Assembly: GCA_028284605.1 (NCBI GenBank)
Contig: JANQRL010000046.1
Location: 1 to 64,000 of the forward strand
From: Paracoccaceae bacterium
GTDB taxonomy: Bacteria > Pseudomonadota > Alphaproteobacteria > Rhodobacterales > Rhodobacteraceae
Direction: 5' to 3'
DNA: 64,000 nt
The translations under genes and the position numbers were made by a program. Positions 55,820 through 63,982 of this stretch are shown piece by piece; position 1 is the first letter of the stretch; each line of letters starts with the position of its first letter. The notes below the pieces were generated by a model. The model was not told the origin of the DNA. It saw only the letters and a list, made by a program, of their open reading frames with translations, and did not search any database.

Positions 55820-56437
55820 ACCACATACTCTCGACTGCTCCGCCCGCGGAGACGGGGCGACAGTGACTCAAATCTATTGAGAAACGGTGTCCGAATTTCG
55901 GCCTTATTGCGCACAATTCGCGCTCAAACCATGCGCGCCGGAGAGGGGCCAGGCGGCCCCGGTGCCGGCATCGACACGACCGATGCTCAATGTCGGGTGC
56001 CGGCGATGGACGGGATCGACGGTCCGCGCCGGGGGGTGATCCTGAAGCCGTCCTCCGGGCGCGCGACACGTATGTCGACGACCGTTCTCGCACGCCTGAA
56101 TGAGGCGGCGAGGAGCGCGTCGAAATCTTGCTGACCTCGCCGCAAGGGGACACGTTGCTCGAAACCGGCACCGCCATCTGCACCGATACCGTCAGCGCCG
56201 AGCGGACGGAGCTGATCGGTCTCTTGTGCCGGCTGGCCGGCGGCGCGATCCGCGGCCGGGGGATCGCCGAGCGGACCTATCCGGCAGGGACCGGCGCGAT
56301 TCTCGTCGCGGGCTCGGGGGATCGAGTCGGGCGCCGGGGACGATCCGCGCCTCCGCCGCCGCGTCGCGTCATCCGGATGGACGTTCGGCCTTCGTCTCTC
56401 TCATATATATAGAAATCAATAAGATGAATTTCGCATC
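55820..56437. other. 618-bp gap between the Hint protein and kynureninase genes
   Basis: Apart from the possible decayed ORF, I see no intact gene. The ends are relatively AT-rich: 55862-55925 beside the Hint gene start, and 56400-56440, with a TATATATAG stretch, after the kynureninase stop. Confidence 0.5.
55877..56412 (+). pseudogene. Possible frameshifted or decayed gene of unknown function
   Basis: Two plus-strand frames with G/C-rich third positions follow one another: 55877-56134 (ends VLARLNEAARSASKSC) and a frame from about 56110 to 56412 (ILLTSPQGDTLLETGTAICT, then LLCRLAGGAIRGRGIAERTY). The change of frame near 56105-56125 could be one frameshift in a single gene. The C-terminal end degenerates into Arg/Pro-rich sequence. 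No family recognised, and it could be noise. Confidence 0.3.
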
Positions 56438-57631
56438 TCAGGTAACGAATGCGCGGGCGCTGTAGGCGGGATCGTCCCAGAGACGGCGCCTGATGATCTC
56501 TGCGAGAACGGTGGCGGCGCGGTCGATATCCGCCTCGCTCAGATAGAGCGGCGTGATGCCGAACCGCAGAATGTCGGGCGCCCGGAAATCGCCGATCACC
56601 CCGCGTGCGGCGGCTGCGCGGATGACGGCGTAGCCATCGGGATGACGGAACGACACCTGGCTGCCACGCGCCGCCGAATCGCGCGGCGAGGCCAGGGTGA
56701 GATCGGGGCAGGCGGCCTCGATATGGGCAATGAGCCGCTCGCTGAGCGCGATGGACCGGGCGCGGAGCGCCGCCATGTCGACGCGCTCCCAGATGTCGAG
56801 CGCCGCCTCGAGCGCGGCCATTTGCAGGACCGGGGGCGTGCCGACCCGCATCCGCTCGATCCCCGTGCCGGGTCGGTAGCGCGGATCGAAGGCGAAGGGA
56901 GCGGCGTGGCCGAGCCAGCCGGAGAGGGCGGGCGTGGCGGTCTCGGCATGGGCGGGCGCGACATGGATGAAGGCCGGGGCGCCGGGGCCGCCATTGAGGT
57001 ATTTGTAGGTGCAGCCGACGGCGAAATCGGCTTGCGCCGCGGTCACATCCACGGGCAGGGCGCCGGCGGAATGGGCAAGGTCCCAGACCGTCAGAGCGCC
57101 CACCCGATGGGCGGCGCGGGTCAGGTCGGCCATGTCGTGCCGGCGCCCGGTCCGGTAATCGACCTCGGTCAGCATCAGGACGGCGATCTCGTCGGTCAGC
57201 GCATCCGCCACCGCGTCCGGCGCCACGGTGCGCAGTTCGTAGTCCGGGCCGAGGAGCCCGATCAGCCCAGCTGCCATATAGAGATCGGAGGGGAAATTGC
57301 CGTCGTCGCTCAGGATCACCCGGCGCTCCGGGCGCAGCGCCAGCGCCGCCGCGAGAGCCTGATAGACCTTGATAGAGAGCGTGTCGCCGAGGACGACACT
57401 GCCCGCAGGCGCGCCGATCAGCCGTCCGATCCGGTCGCCGAGCCGCGCGGGCTGTGCCATCCATCCGGCCTCGTTCCAGCCGCCGATCAGCAGCCCGCCC
57501 CATTCCGCCTCGACCGTCCTGGCGATCCGGGCGGCGGCAGTCTTCGGCAGCGGCCCCAGGGAGTTGCCGTCCAGATAGACGATTCCTTCGGGGAGCTGGA
57601 ACAGGGCCCTGGTGGCGTCGAAATCGGTCAT
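56438..57631 (-). CDS. kynU: Kynureninase
   Basis: A 397-residue PLP enzyme that cleaves kynurenine to anthranilate and alanine in tryptophan breakdown. The start VYLDGNSLGPLPKTAAARI, SDDGNFPSDLYMA, WDLAHSAGALPVD (PLP-binding Asp) and GCTYKYLNGGPGAPAF (PLP lysine) match the family. Start Met 57631 is used. The adjacent SDR gene on the same strand is 61 bp upstream. No other kyn genes are in the window. Confidence 0.94.
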   Translation of the reverse strand: MTDFDATRALFQLPEGIVYLDGNSLGPLPKTAAARIARTVEAEWGGLLIGGWNEAGWMAQPARLGDRIGRLIGAPAGSVVLGDTLSIKVYQALAAALALRPERRVILSDDGNFPSDLYMAAGLIGLLGPDYELRTVAPDAVADALTDEIAVLMLTEVDYRTGRRHDMADLTRAAHRVGALTVWDLAHSAGALPVDVTAAQADFAVGCTYKYLNGGPGAPAFIHVAPAHAETATPALSGWLGHAAPFAFDPRYRPGTGIERMRVGTPPVLQMAALEAALDIWERVDMAALRARSIALSERLIAHIEAACPDLTLASPRDSAARGSQVSFRHPDGYAVIRAAAARGVIGDFRAPDILRFGITPLYLSEADIDRAATVLAEIIRRRLWDDPAYSARAFVT

Positions 57632-57692
57632 GGCGCCTTGGTGCCCTGGGCCGGCGTTGCCGGTCAACCGGATTGCCGGCGCCCGGGCCGAC

Positions 57693-58451
57693 CTAGAACT
57701 CGCCGCCGGCGATCTGGATCGCCTGGCCGTTGACACTCCCCGAGCCCGGCCCGCAGAGCCAGAGCGCGGCTTCGGCGACCTCTTGCGGAGCGATCAGCCG
57801 GCCATGGAGGTTGGCCCCCTCGATCATCGCGCGGGCGGCGGCCTCGTCCTTGCCGGTGCGGGCCATGATGCGGGCGGTGTTGGCCGTGACGATATCGGTC
57901 TCGACATAGCCCGGGCAAAGCGCGTTGACGGTGACGGCACTGCCGGCGAGATCGACCGCGAGGCCCCGGACCAGGCCGATCACCCCGTGTTTGGAGACGG
58001 TGTAGGCGGGCGCGCCTCGGAGCCCTTTTAGCCCGGCGATGGACGAGACGGCGATAAACCGGCCCCAGGACTCGGACTCGAGCCCCTGAAGCGCGGCACG
58101 GAAGGTCAGGAAGGCGCCGTCGAGATTGATCGCCATGGTCCGGCGCCATTCGGCAAGGTCGATCTCGCGGATATTCGACGGCTCGGCGATGCCGGCATTG
58201 GCGACGCAGATCGTCACGGGGCCGCGGAGATCGACCGCCCGGGCGAAGCCGGTCGCGACGGAGTGTTCGTCGGCGACGTCCATCGGATGCGCGAAGAGAC
58301 GGGTCGAACCGGAGGCCGCGGCCTCCAGAACCGCCGCGCGGCGCCCGGCGATGGTGACCTCGGCGCCGGCCCCCGCCAGAGCCCTGGCGATGGCCAGGCC
58401 GATCCCGGTGCCGCCGCCGGTCACGAGGGCGTGCTGTCCCTGAAGTGTCAT
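57693..58451 (-). CDS. Short-chain dehydrogenase/reductase
   Basis: A 252-residue classical SDR. The NAD(P)-binding motif is TGGGTGIG and the NAG motif CVANAGIA. Catalytic residues are Ser in SSIAG and Tyr/Lys in YTVSKHG. The RR after the second beta strand (AGRRAAV) suggests NADP(H) preference. The closest roles would be 3-oxoacyl or hydroxyacid dehydrogenases; substrate unknown. The gene starts just beside palindrome cluster D. Confidence 0.92.
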   Translation of the reverse strand: MTLQGQHALVTGGGTGIGLAIARALAGAGAEVTIAGRRAAVLEAAASGSTRLFAHPMDVADEHSVATGFARAVDLRGPVTICVANAGIAEPSNIREIDLAEWRRTMAINLDGAFLTFRAALQGLESESWGRFIAVSSIAGLKGLRGAPAYTVSKHGVIGLVRGLAVDLAGSAVTVNALCPGYVETDIVTANTARIMARTGKDEAAARAMIEGANLHGRLIAPQEVAEAALWLCGPGSGSVNGQAIQIAGGEF

Positions 58452-58500
58452 GGCCGGTTTCTAGCAGCGCTGCGCGACCTCTGCCATCGGCGCGACGCGC

Positions 58501-58543
58501 CAGGGCTTTCGAAAGCCCTGACCAATCCCTTCGAAGGGATTGG
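58501..58543. repeat. Paired TTCGAA palindrome element, copy D1
   Basis: Perfect palindromes of 20 bp (58501-58520, arm CAGGGCTTTC) and 22 bp (58522-58543, inner arm CAATCCCTTC), centres 22 bp apart. It lies 50 bp upstream of the SDR start in a divergent intergenic region. Confidence 0.9.
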
Positions 58544-58570
58544 GCCCGAGGCGAACGTTCTGCACCGGGC

Positions 58571-58615
58571 GCCAAAGCCTTCGAAGGCTTTGGCCAATCC
58601 TTTCGAAAGGATTGG
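58571..58615. repeat. Paired TTCGAA palindrome element, copy D2
   Basis: Perfect palindromes of 24 bp (58571-58594, inner arm CAAAGCCTTC) and 22 bp (58594-58615, inner arm CAATCCTTTC), centres 22 bp apart. It lies 72 bp after copy D1 and 41 bp before the methyltransferase ATG. Confidence 0.9.
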
Positions 58616-58655
58616 GGGGCTTTGCATCCGGGGGGAATCGGGCCAGAGCGGGGAC

Positions 58656-59105
58656 ATGACGAAGTGGATCGATGTCCCGCCCATCTGGCTCCTCGCCGCC
58701 CTGGTCCTGGCCTGGCAGATCGGGGAACGCAGCGCACTGACCCTGGGCGCGCCGGGGCTGACCGATTTCCTCGGCGGGCTGATGGTGGGGGGCGGGGTGC
58801 TGCTGATCGTTCTGGCGGCCATCGAGATGCGCCGGCAGCAGACGACGATCATCCCCCATCAGGAGCCGTCGGCCCTGGTCCAGTCCGGCATCTTCCGGCG
58901 CAGCCGCAATCCGATCTATCTCGGCGATGCGCTGATCCTCACCGGGCTCATCCTGCGCTGGGACGCGCCGCTCGCCCTGCCGCTGGTGCCGGTCTTCGTC
59001 TGGATCATCGAGCGCCGCTTCATCCTGCCCGAAGAGGACCGGCTGCGCCGCAAGTTCCGCGCCGACTGGCACCGCTATATCGAGAAGACCCGCCGCTGGT
59101 TCTGA
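58656..59105 (+). CDS. Isoprenylcysteine carboxyl methyltransferase (ICMT) family membrane protein
   Basis: A 149-residue membrane protein with about four hydrophobic segments and the ICMT/PEMT signature: SGIFRRSRNPIYLGDALILTG and a C-terminal EEDRLRRKFRADWHRY. Bacterial members methylate small or lipid substrates using SAM; the substrate is unknown. ATG 58656 follows GGGGA. It is divergent from the SDR gene. Confidence 0.86.
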   Translation: MTKWIDVPPIWLLAALVLAWQIGERSALTLGAPGLTDFLGGLMVGGGVLLIVLAAIEMRRQQTTIIPHQEPSALVQSGIFRRSRNPIYLGDALILTGLILRWDAPLALPLVPVFVWIIERRFILPEEDRLRRKFRADWHRYIEKTRRWF

Positions 59106-59132
59106 GTGCAAAAGAACCCCGGACGGGCCACT

Positions 59133-59161
59133 TGTGAAATATTATGTCGCACGGTATCGAC
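59133..59161 (+). promoter_or_regulatory. Putative pntA promoter
   Basis: TTGTGA and a TATCG-containing box are about 17 nt apart, 35-60 bp ahead of the pntA start. The -35 overlaps the end of a 16-bp motif also found before the ClC gene. Confidence 0.35.
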
Positions 59162-59195
59162 GCACGGATGCTTGCGAGCCGGGGGGGAATGACAC

Positions 59196-60776
59196 GTGAA
59201 GATCGGTGCGCCGAAGGAAACCGAGGCCGGGGAAAACCGGGTCGCGATGACCCCCGCCTCGGCGAAGGACCTGCAAAAGCTCGGCTATGACTGCGTGATC
59301 GAGACCGGGGCGGGGACCGCCGCAGGCTTCTCGGACGCGGCCTACAAGGAGGCCGGCGTGCAGGTGGTCAAGACCGCCGCCGCGCTCTTCAAGGCCGCCG
59401 ATATCGTCGCCAAGGTGCGCCCTCCGACCGAGGCCGAGGCCAAGCGCCTGCGCGACGGACAGACCCTGATCAGCTTCTTCTATCCGGGCCAGAACGAGGC
59501 GCTGATGGACCTGGCGAAGTCCAAGGGCGCCAACGTGATCGCCATGGACATGGTGCCGCGGATTTCGCGCGCCCAGAAGATGGATGCGCTGAGCTCCATG
59601 GCCAATATCGCGGGCTACCGCGCGGTGATCGAGGCCGGCAACAATTTCGGCCGCTTCTTCACCGGCCAGGTGACGGCGGCGGGCAAGGTGCCGCCCGCGA
59701 AGGTGCTCGTGGTGGGTGCCGGGGTGGCGGGGCTCGCGGCCATCGGCACGGCGACCTCGCTGGGCGCCATCACCTACGCCTTCGACGTGCGGCCCGAAGT
59801 GGCGGAACAGATCGAGTCCATGGGGGCGGAGTTCGTGTTCCTCGAATTCTCCGCGGACGAGCTACCCGACGGGGCGGAGACCGGAGGCTATGCCGCGCCG
59901 TCCTCGCCGGAGTTCCAGGCCAAGCAGCTCGAAAAATTCCGCGAGATCGCGCCGGATATGGACATCGTCATCACCACGGCCCTGATCCCGGGCCGCGATG
60001 CGCCGGTGCTCTGGACCAAGGACATGGTGGGCGCGATGAAGCCCGGCTCGGTCATCGTGGACCTCGCCGCCGAACGGGGCGGGAATTGCGAACTGACGGT
60101 GAAGGACGAGAAAGTCGTCACCGACAACGGCGTCACGATCATCGGCTATACCGATTTCCCGAGCCGGATGGCGGCGCAGAGCTCCACGCTCTACTCCACC
60201 AATGTCCGCCACATGATGTCTGACCTCACGCCCGAGAAGGACGGCCAGGTCGTCCATGACATGGAGGACGATGTGATCCGCGGCGCCACAGCGGTCTTCG
60301 CGAGCGAGATCACCTTCCCGCCGCCGCCGCCCAAGGTGCAAGCCATCGCGGTGCAGAAGAAGGAGAAGCCGAAGGAGCTGACGCCGGAGGAGAAGCGTGC
60401 CGAAGAGGCCGCGGCCTTCAAGGCCCAGACCCGTCAGCAGGTGACGCTTCTGGCCGTGGCCGGGGTGCTGGTGCTGGGCGTGGGCATGATCCCGGGCATG
60501 CCGGCGAGCTTCATGCAGCACTTCATTGTCTTCGTGCTCTCGGTCTTCGTCGGGTTCCAGGTGATCTGGAACGTGGCGCACAGCCTCCATACCCCGCTGA
60601 TGGCGGTGACGAACGCGATCTCGTCGATCATCATCCTCGGCGCGCTCATCCAGATCGGCTCGTCGGGGTTTCTGATCACATTGCTCGCCGCGCTCGGCAT
60701 CTTCATGGCCTCGGTCAACATCTTCGGCGGCTTCCTCGTGACACGGCGCATGCTCGCCATGTTCCAGAAATCCTAA
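59196..60776 (+). CDS. pntA: NAD(P) transhydrogenase subunit alpha
   Basis: A 526-residue subunit of proton-translocating transhydrogenase, which makes NADPH from NADH using the proton gradient. The NAD-binding domain I (MKIGAPKETEAGENRVAMTP start, LVVGAGVAGLAAIGTATSLGA) is fused to a C-terminal membrane part of about four helices (from residue 410), the long single-chain form. GTG 59196 follows GGGGGGGAATGACAC. pntB follows 12 bp downstream. Confidence 0.95.
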   Translation: MKIGAPKETEAGENRVAMTPASAKDLQKLGYDCVIETGAGTAAGFSDAAYKEAGVQVVKTAAALFKAADIVAKVRPPTEAEAKRLRDGQTLISFFYPGQNEALMDLAKSKGANVIAMDMVPRISRAQKMDALSSMANIAGYRAVIEAGNNFGRFFTGQVTAAGKVPPAKVLVVGAGVAGLAAIGTATSLGAITYAFDVRPEVAEQIESMGAEFVFLEFSADELPDGAETGGYAAPSSPEFQAKQLEKFREIAPDMDIVITTALIPGRDAPVLWTKDMVGAMKPGSVIVDLAAERGGNCELTVKDEKVVTDNGVTIIGYTDFPSRMAAQSSTLYSTNVRHMMSDLTPEKDGQVVHDMEDDVIRGATAVFASEITFPPPPPKVQAIAVQKKEKPKELTPEEKRAEEAAAFKAQTRQQVTLLAVAGVLVLGVGMIPGMPASFMQHFIVFVLSVFVGFQVIWNVAHSLHTPLMAVTNAISSIIILGALIQIGSSGFLITLLAALGIFMASVNIFGGFLVTRRMLAMFQKS

Positions 60777-60788
60777 GGGGGCGGGCAG

Positions 60789-62306
60789 ATGGAAAACGCA
60801 TTCACCATCGCGGCTTACGCCGTTGCGGCCATTCTCTTCATCCTGTCCCTCGGGGGGCTTTCCGGCCAGGAGAGCGCCAAGCGGGCGGTCTGGTACGGCA
60901 TTGTCGGCATGGCGGTGGCGGTGCTGGCGACCATCGTCGGTCCGGGCTCGGGCCTCTGGCTCGCCTCCCTGGTCCTGGTCGCGGGCGGAGCGGCCGTCGG
61001 CTACCAGCTCGCCACCCGGGTCGAGATGACCCAGATGCCGGAGCTTGTGGCGATCATGCACAGCCTTGTCGGGCTGGCGGCGGTCTTTGTCGGCTTCAAC
61101 GCCGACATCATGATCAACACGATCTCGAACCTCTATGCCGAGACCGGCGGCGTGCTGGGCGCGGTCGCCGAGGACGGCCTCACCGCCATCGGTCTGCCGA
61201 AAGAGGTTTATGACGGGCTCTCCTCCTTCGGGCAGCTCATCGCGAAGAAGACCGGGGTGGAAATCACCATCCTGCGGGTCGAACTGGTGCTTGGGATCTG
61301 GATCGGCGCGGTGACCTTCACCGGCTCCGTGGTGGCCTATGCCAAGCTCGCCGGCAAATCGAGCCTGCTGCCGGTCGAGATCGATACGGCGGCGCGGCAG
61401 CTTCCCGGCGGGCATATGCTCAATGCCGCCGCCGCGGCGCTGTCGCTTCTGCTGACCATCATGTATCTCGGCGGCTCGGGCTCCTGGGCGCTGGTGCTGC
61501 TGACGCTGGCGGGCCTTTTCATCGGCTACCACCTGATCATGGGGATCGGCGGCGCGGACATGCCGGTGGTCGTCTCGATGCTGAACTCCTATTCCGGCTG
61601 GGCGGCGGCGGCGATCGGCTTTTCGCTCAGCAATGACCTGTTGATCGTGGTCGGCGCGCTGGTCGGCTCCTCCGGCGCGATCCTCAGCTACATCATGTGC
61701 AAGGCGATGAACCGGTCGTTCGTGTCGGTCATCCTCGGCGGCTTCGGCGGCGCCTCCGGCGAGCAGATGGCCGTGGAAGGCGAGCAGGTGGCCATCGACG
61801 CCGACAGCGTGGCCGCGACGCTCGAAGACGCCGATACGATCATCATCGTGCCGGGTTACGGCATGGCGGTGGCCCAGGCGCAGCAGAATGTCGCCGAACT
61901 GACCCGCCGCCTGCGCGCCAGGGGCAAGGAAGTGCGCTTCGCGATCCATCCCGTGGCAGGCCGGCTGCCGGGGCATATGAACGTGCTCCTGGCCGAGGCC
62001 AAGGTACCCTACGACATCGTGCTGGAGATGGACGAGATCAACGAGGACTTCCCCGAAACCGACGTCGCCATCGTCATCGGCTCGAACGACATCGTGAACC
62101 CGGCGGCGCAGGACGACCCGAACTCGCCGATTGCGGGCATGCCGGTGCTGGAAGTTTGGAAGGCGAAACAGGTCTTCGTGTCGAAGCGCGGGCAGGGGAC
62201 CGGCTATTCCGGCATCGAGAACCCGCTCTTCTTCAAGGAGAACACGCGGATGTTCTACGGAGACGCGAAGAAGTCCCTCGACGATCTGCTGACCCGGATC
62301 AGCTAA
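60789..62306 (+). CDS. pntB: NAD(P) transhydrogenase subunit beta
   Basis: A 505-residue partner subunit. About nine membrane helices in the N-terminal 290 residues are followed by the NADP-binding domain III with [33 protein letters not shown] and [12 protein letters not shown]. It forms the proton channel with PntA. It is co-transcribed with pntA and followed by a hairpin. Confidence 0.95.
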   Translation: MENAFTIAAYAVAAILFILSLGGLSGQESAKRAVWYGIVGMAVAVLATIVGPGSGLWLASLVLVAGGAAVGYQLATRVEMTQMPELVAIMHSLVGLAAVFVGFNADIMINTISNLYAETGGVLGAVAEDGLTAIGLPKEVYDGLSSFGQLIAKKTGVEITILRVELVLGIWIGAVTFTGSVVAYAKLAGKSSLLPVEIDTAARQLPGGHMLNAAAAALSLLLTIMYLGGSGSWALVLLTLAGLFIGYHLIMGIGGADMPVVVSMLNSYSGWAAAAIGFSLSNDLLIVVGALVGSSGAILSYIMCKAMNRSFVSVILGGFGGASGEQMAVEGEQVAIDADSVAATLEDADTIIIVPGYGMAVAQAQQNVAELTRRLRARGKEVRFAIHPVAGRLPGHMNVLLAEAKVPYDIVLEMDEINEDFPETDVAIVIGSNDIVNPAAQDDPNSPIAGMPVLEVWKAKQVFVSKRGQGTGYSGIENPLFFKENTRMFYGDAKKSLDDLLTRIS

Positions 62307-62317
62307 GGGCTGGCGCC

Positions 62318-62336
62318 CGTTTCGCGGATCGAAACG
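62318..62336 (+). terminator. Hairpin after pntB
   Basis: Arms CGTTTCG (62318-62324) and CGAAACG (62330-62336) have a 5-nt loop, beginning 12 bp after the pntB stop. There is no T run, so it is at best a weak intrinsic terminator. Confidence 0.45.
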
Positions 62337-62378
62337 GAGTGGTGATCCATCCCAGGTTGCGTTGCTTCGACGGGCACC

Positions 62379-62394
62379 TTAACGGATCGTTGAC
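62379..62394 (+). promoter_or_regulatory. CtrA-type box, one mismatch (TTAA-N7-TTGAC)
   Basis: TTAA and TTGAC with exactly 7 nt between them lie 16 bp before the ATG of the lipoprotein gene. There is one mismatch from the CtrA consensus, so a chance match is possible. Confidence 0.35.
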
Positions 62395-62410
62395 GTCTGG
62401 AGTGTGTGCG

Positions 62411-63070
62411 ATGCGGAAGATCCTTGCTGGGCTGACTATGCTGTGCGTCGCGGCGTGCGGAGGATCGTCCGGGAACGTCTCCATCGGGGAGGAGATCGAC
62501 CCAGATGCCGTTGTGGCACGGCTTGCCGAAGGACAGGCTGTGTTGGATAGGGTTATCGCTCTACCCAATACCGCCTTCAACGCGATGCCAACGACTGGGT
62601 CGGCCACGTTTGAGGGCTTCGCGCAGATAAACATCGACTCCGACTTGAGCTCCAACCTGGATGACATCGAGGTTGTCGGAGACTCGGAGCTGACCGCACA
62701 GTTCGCAGGTGACGGAAGAGTCACTGGCCGGATCGATAATATGATTGGGGCCGTCGGGACGCCGGAGGCGGGTGGGACCATTGATACCGTGGACGGCGAG
62801 ATACTAATCGGTGCGGACTTCAGCCGGATCGGTACAGGTGCCTTGCGACCGAATCAGTGGGAGGCCGACTACGGCGGAACGATTACGTTCGCGGGTGATA
62901 GCTACACACTCGACGATAGCATCGTCGGCGATTTTCGCGGCACGCGTCCTGGTGCAGAGCCGGATAGGGTCATCAGGGGAACAGATGCTGTCGATATCGG
63001 TCTGGCAAGTATTGGAAGCGGCGGGGCCGCGGTCTATGGCATCAGGATCTTTGGCGAAAGCGGCGGCTAG
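62411..63070 (+). CDS. Hypothetical lipoprotein, beta-rich
   Basis: A 219-residue predicted lipoprotein (MRKILAGLTMLCVAACGG, lipobox with Cys16). The mature protein is acidic and Gly/Thr-rich with repeated short strands (GSATFEGFAQINIDSD, GRVTGRIDNMIG, GGTITFAGDSYTLDDS), suggesting a beta-barrel fold like the C-lobe barrels of transferrin-binding-type lipoproteins; that is inference. Codon third positions are much less G+C-biased than in neighbours, pointing to later acquisition. Confidence 0.72.
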   Translation: MRKILAGLTMLCVAACGGSSGNVSIGEEIDPDAVVARLAEGQAVLDRVIALPNTAFNAMPTTGSATFEGFAQINIDSDLSSNLDDIEVVGDSELTAQFAGDGRVTGRIDNMIGAVGTPEAGGTIDTVDGEILIGADFSRIGTGALRPNQWEADYGGTITFAGDSYTLDDSIVGDFRGTRPGAEPDRVIRGTDAVDIGLASIGSGGAAVYGIRIFGESGG

Positions 63071-63574
63071 GCGGTCATCTGCCTGCCGATGAGAACTCGG
63101 TATCTGTAGCGCGGCTGGAATGTCCCTGCAACGCGGGGCCCTTCCTTAGCACGGTCCGCTCAGGTCTTTGCTCGAATCTCATTGTAGACCCTAGCGCCGC
63201 GTGGGCTGTCCTTAGCAGGGGTGGAATTCGGTCGCTTGCGCTGATCCGCTATCTGGTCCGACCGACATTGAATTAGGCTAGGACGACGACCAAGCTGGTT
63301 GCTTCGAAGGTTGGCATCATGAATTGCCAGATCGTCGGCAGATGTCCAGTGACAGCGATGCTGTTGCGGTGGTTTAGCCAAGTGCAATCTGATTACCGCC
63401 CGGAGCAATGAGTGGCACAAGAAAGGAGGCGCAGACGCTGCCACAAAGATGTCAGTCTTGGACTCGGCTCGGCCAGCGGCGGGCCCCGCACTGGACAAAA
63501 TCGCCGCAGCTTGACCTGAGTCATTTCCTTCATCCTGATATCCGACTATATCCGTCGGAAAAGAAGGACTGACC
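63071..63574. other. 504-bp gap without a convincing gene
   Basis: The sequence is visibly less G+C-rich than the rest. A minus-strand frame at 63160-63576 is open but has no family features or ribosome site, so I do not call it. A short interrupted palindrome, CCGAC/GTCGG (63542-63546, 63554-63558), lies just before the next gene and could be an operator. Confidence 0.5.
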
Positions 63575-63982
63575 ATGGCCGCTCTCCCGCTCCCACAGCC
63601 GCATCCGACCCGACGCCGTGCCGATCCCGCGCTGCTCGGGCGCCTGCGCCGGGCGGGGCGCGCCGCGCGGTTGGGGGTCGCCGTGATGGACGGCGCGCTG
63701 GATCAGCTCCTGCATGCCCTGCCGGGCGCGATCGGGCGGCGACTGACCTTCCATGAGACCGGCGCGGCGGAGCTGTCCTTTGACGAGGCCTGGCTTATCG
63801 GGGTCATCGAGGCGATCCGGACCGGCGATGCCGACCGCTACCGTTTCGCGCTGCTGAGCCGGATGCGGCGGGAGCCCGCCTCGCGCCTGCATTTCCTCTT
63901 CTGCAAGGTGGCGCATTCGCTCGACGCCCGGCCGGAGCATGCTAATCTTGCGATACGGCCAGCCATCGCCAGCGCCGAGTAG
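63575..63982 (+). CDS. Hypothetical protein
   Basis: A 135-residue protein, basic at the N-terminus (PTRRRADPALLGRLRRAGRA) with a helical middle (SFDEAWLIGVIEAIRTGDAD) and LHFLFCKVAHSLD near the end. AGAAGGA sits ahead of the ATG at good spacing. Codon use is again typical of the genome, unlike the preceding stretch. No family recognised; it may be a small regulatory or DNA-binding protein, which is a guess from charge only. Confidence 0.68.
   Translation: MAALPLPQPHPTRRRADPALLGRLRRAGRAARLGVAVMDGALDQLLHALPGAIGRRLTFHETGAAELSFDEAWLIGVIEAIRTGDADRYRFALLSRMRREPASRLHFLFCKVAHSLDARPEHANLAIRPAIASAE

Noticed and set aside
59862-61976. 704-codon minus-strand frame
   Set aside because: Complement of pntA and pntB; His/Asp/Arg-rich low-complexity translation typical of shadow frames.
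63160-63576. 138-codon minus-strand frame in the downstream gap
   Set aside because: No recognisable domain, irregular composition and no convincing start site; kept as an unassigned gap.
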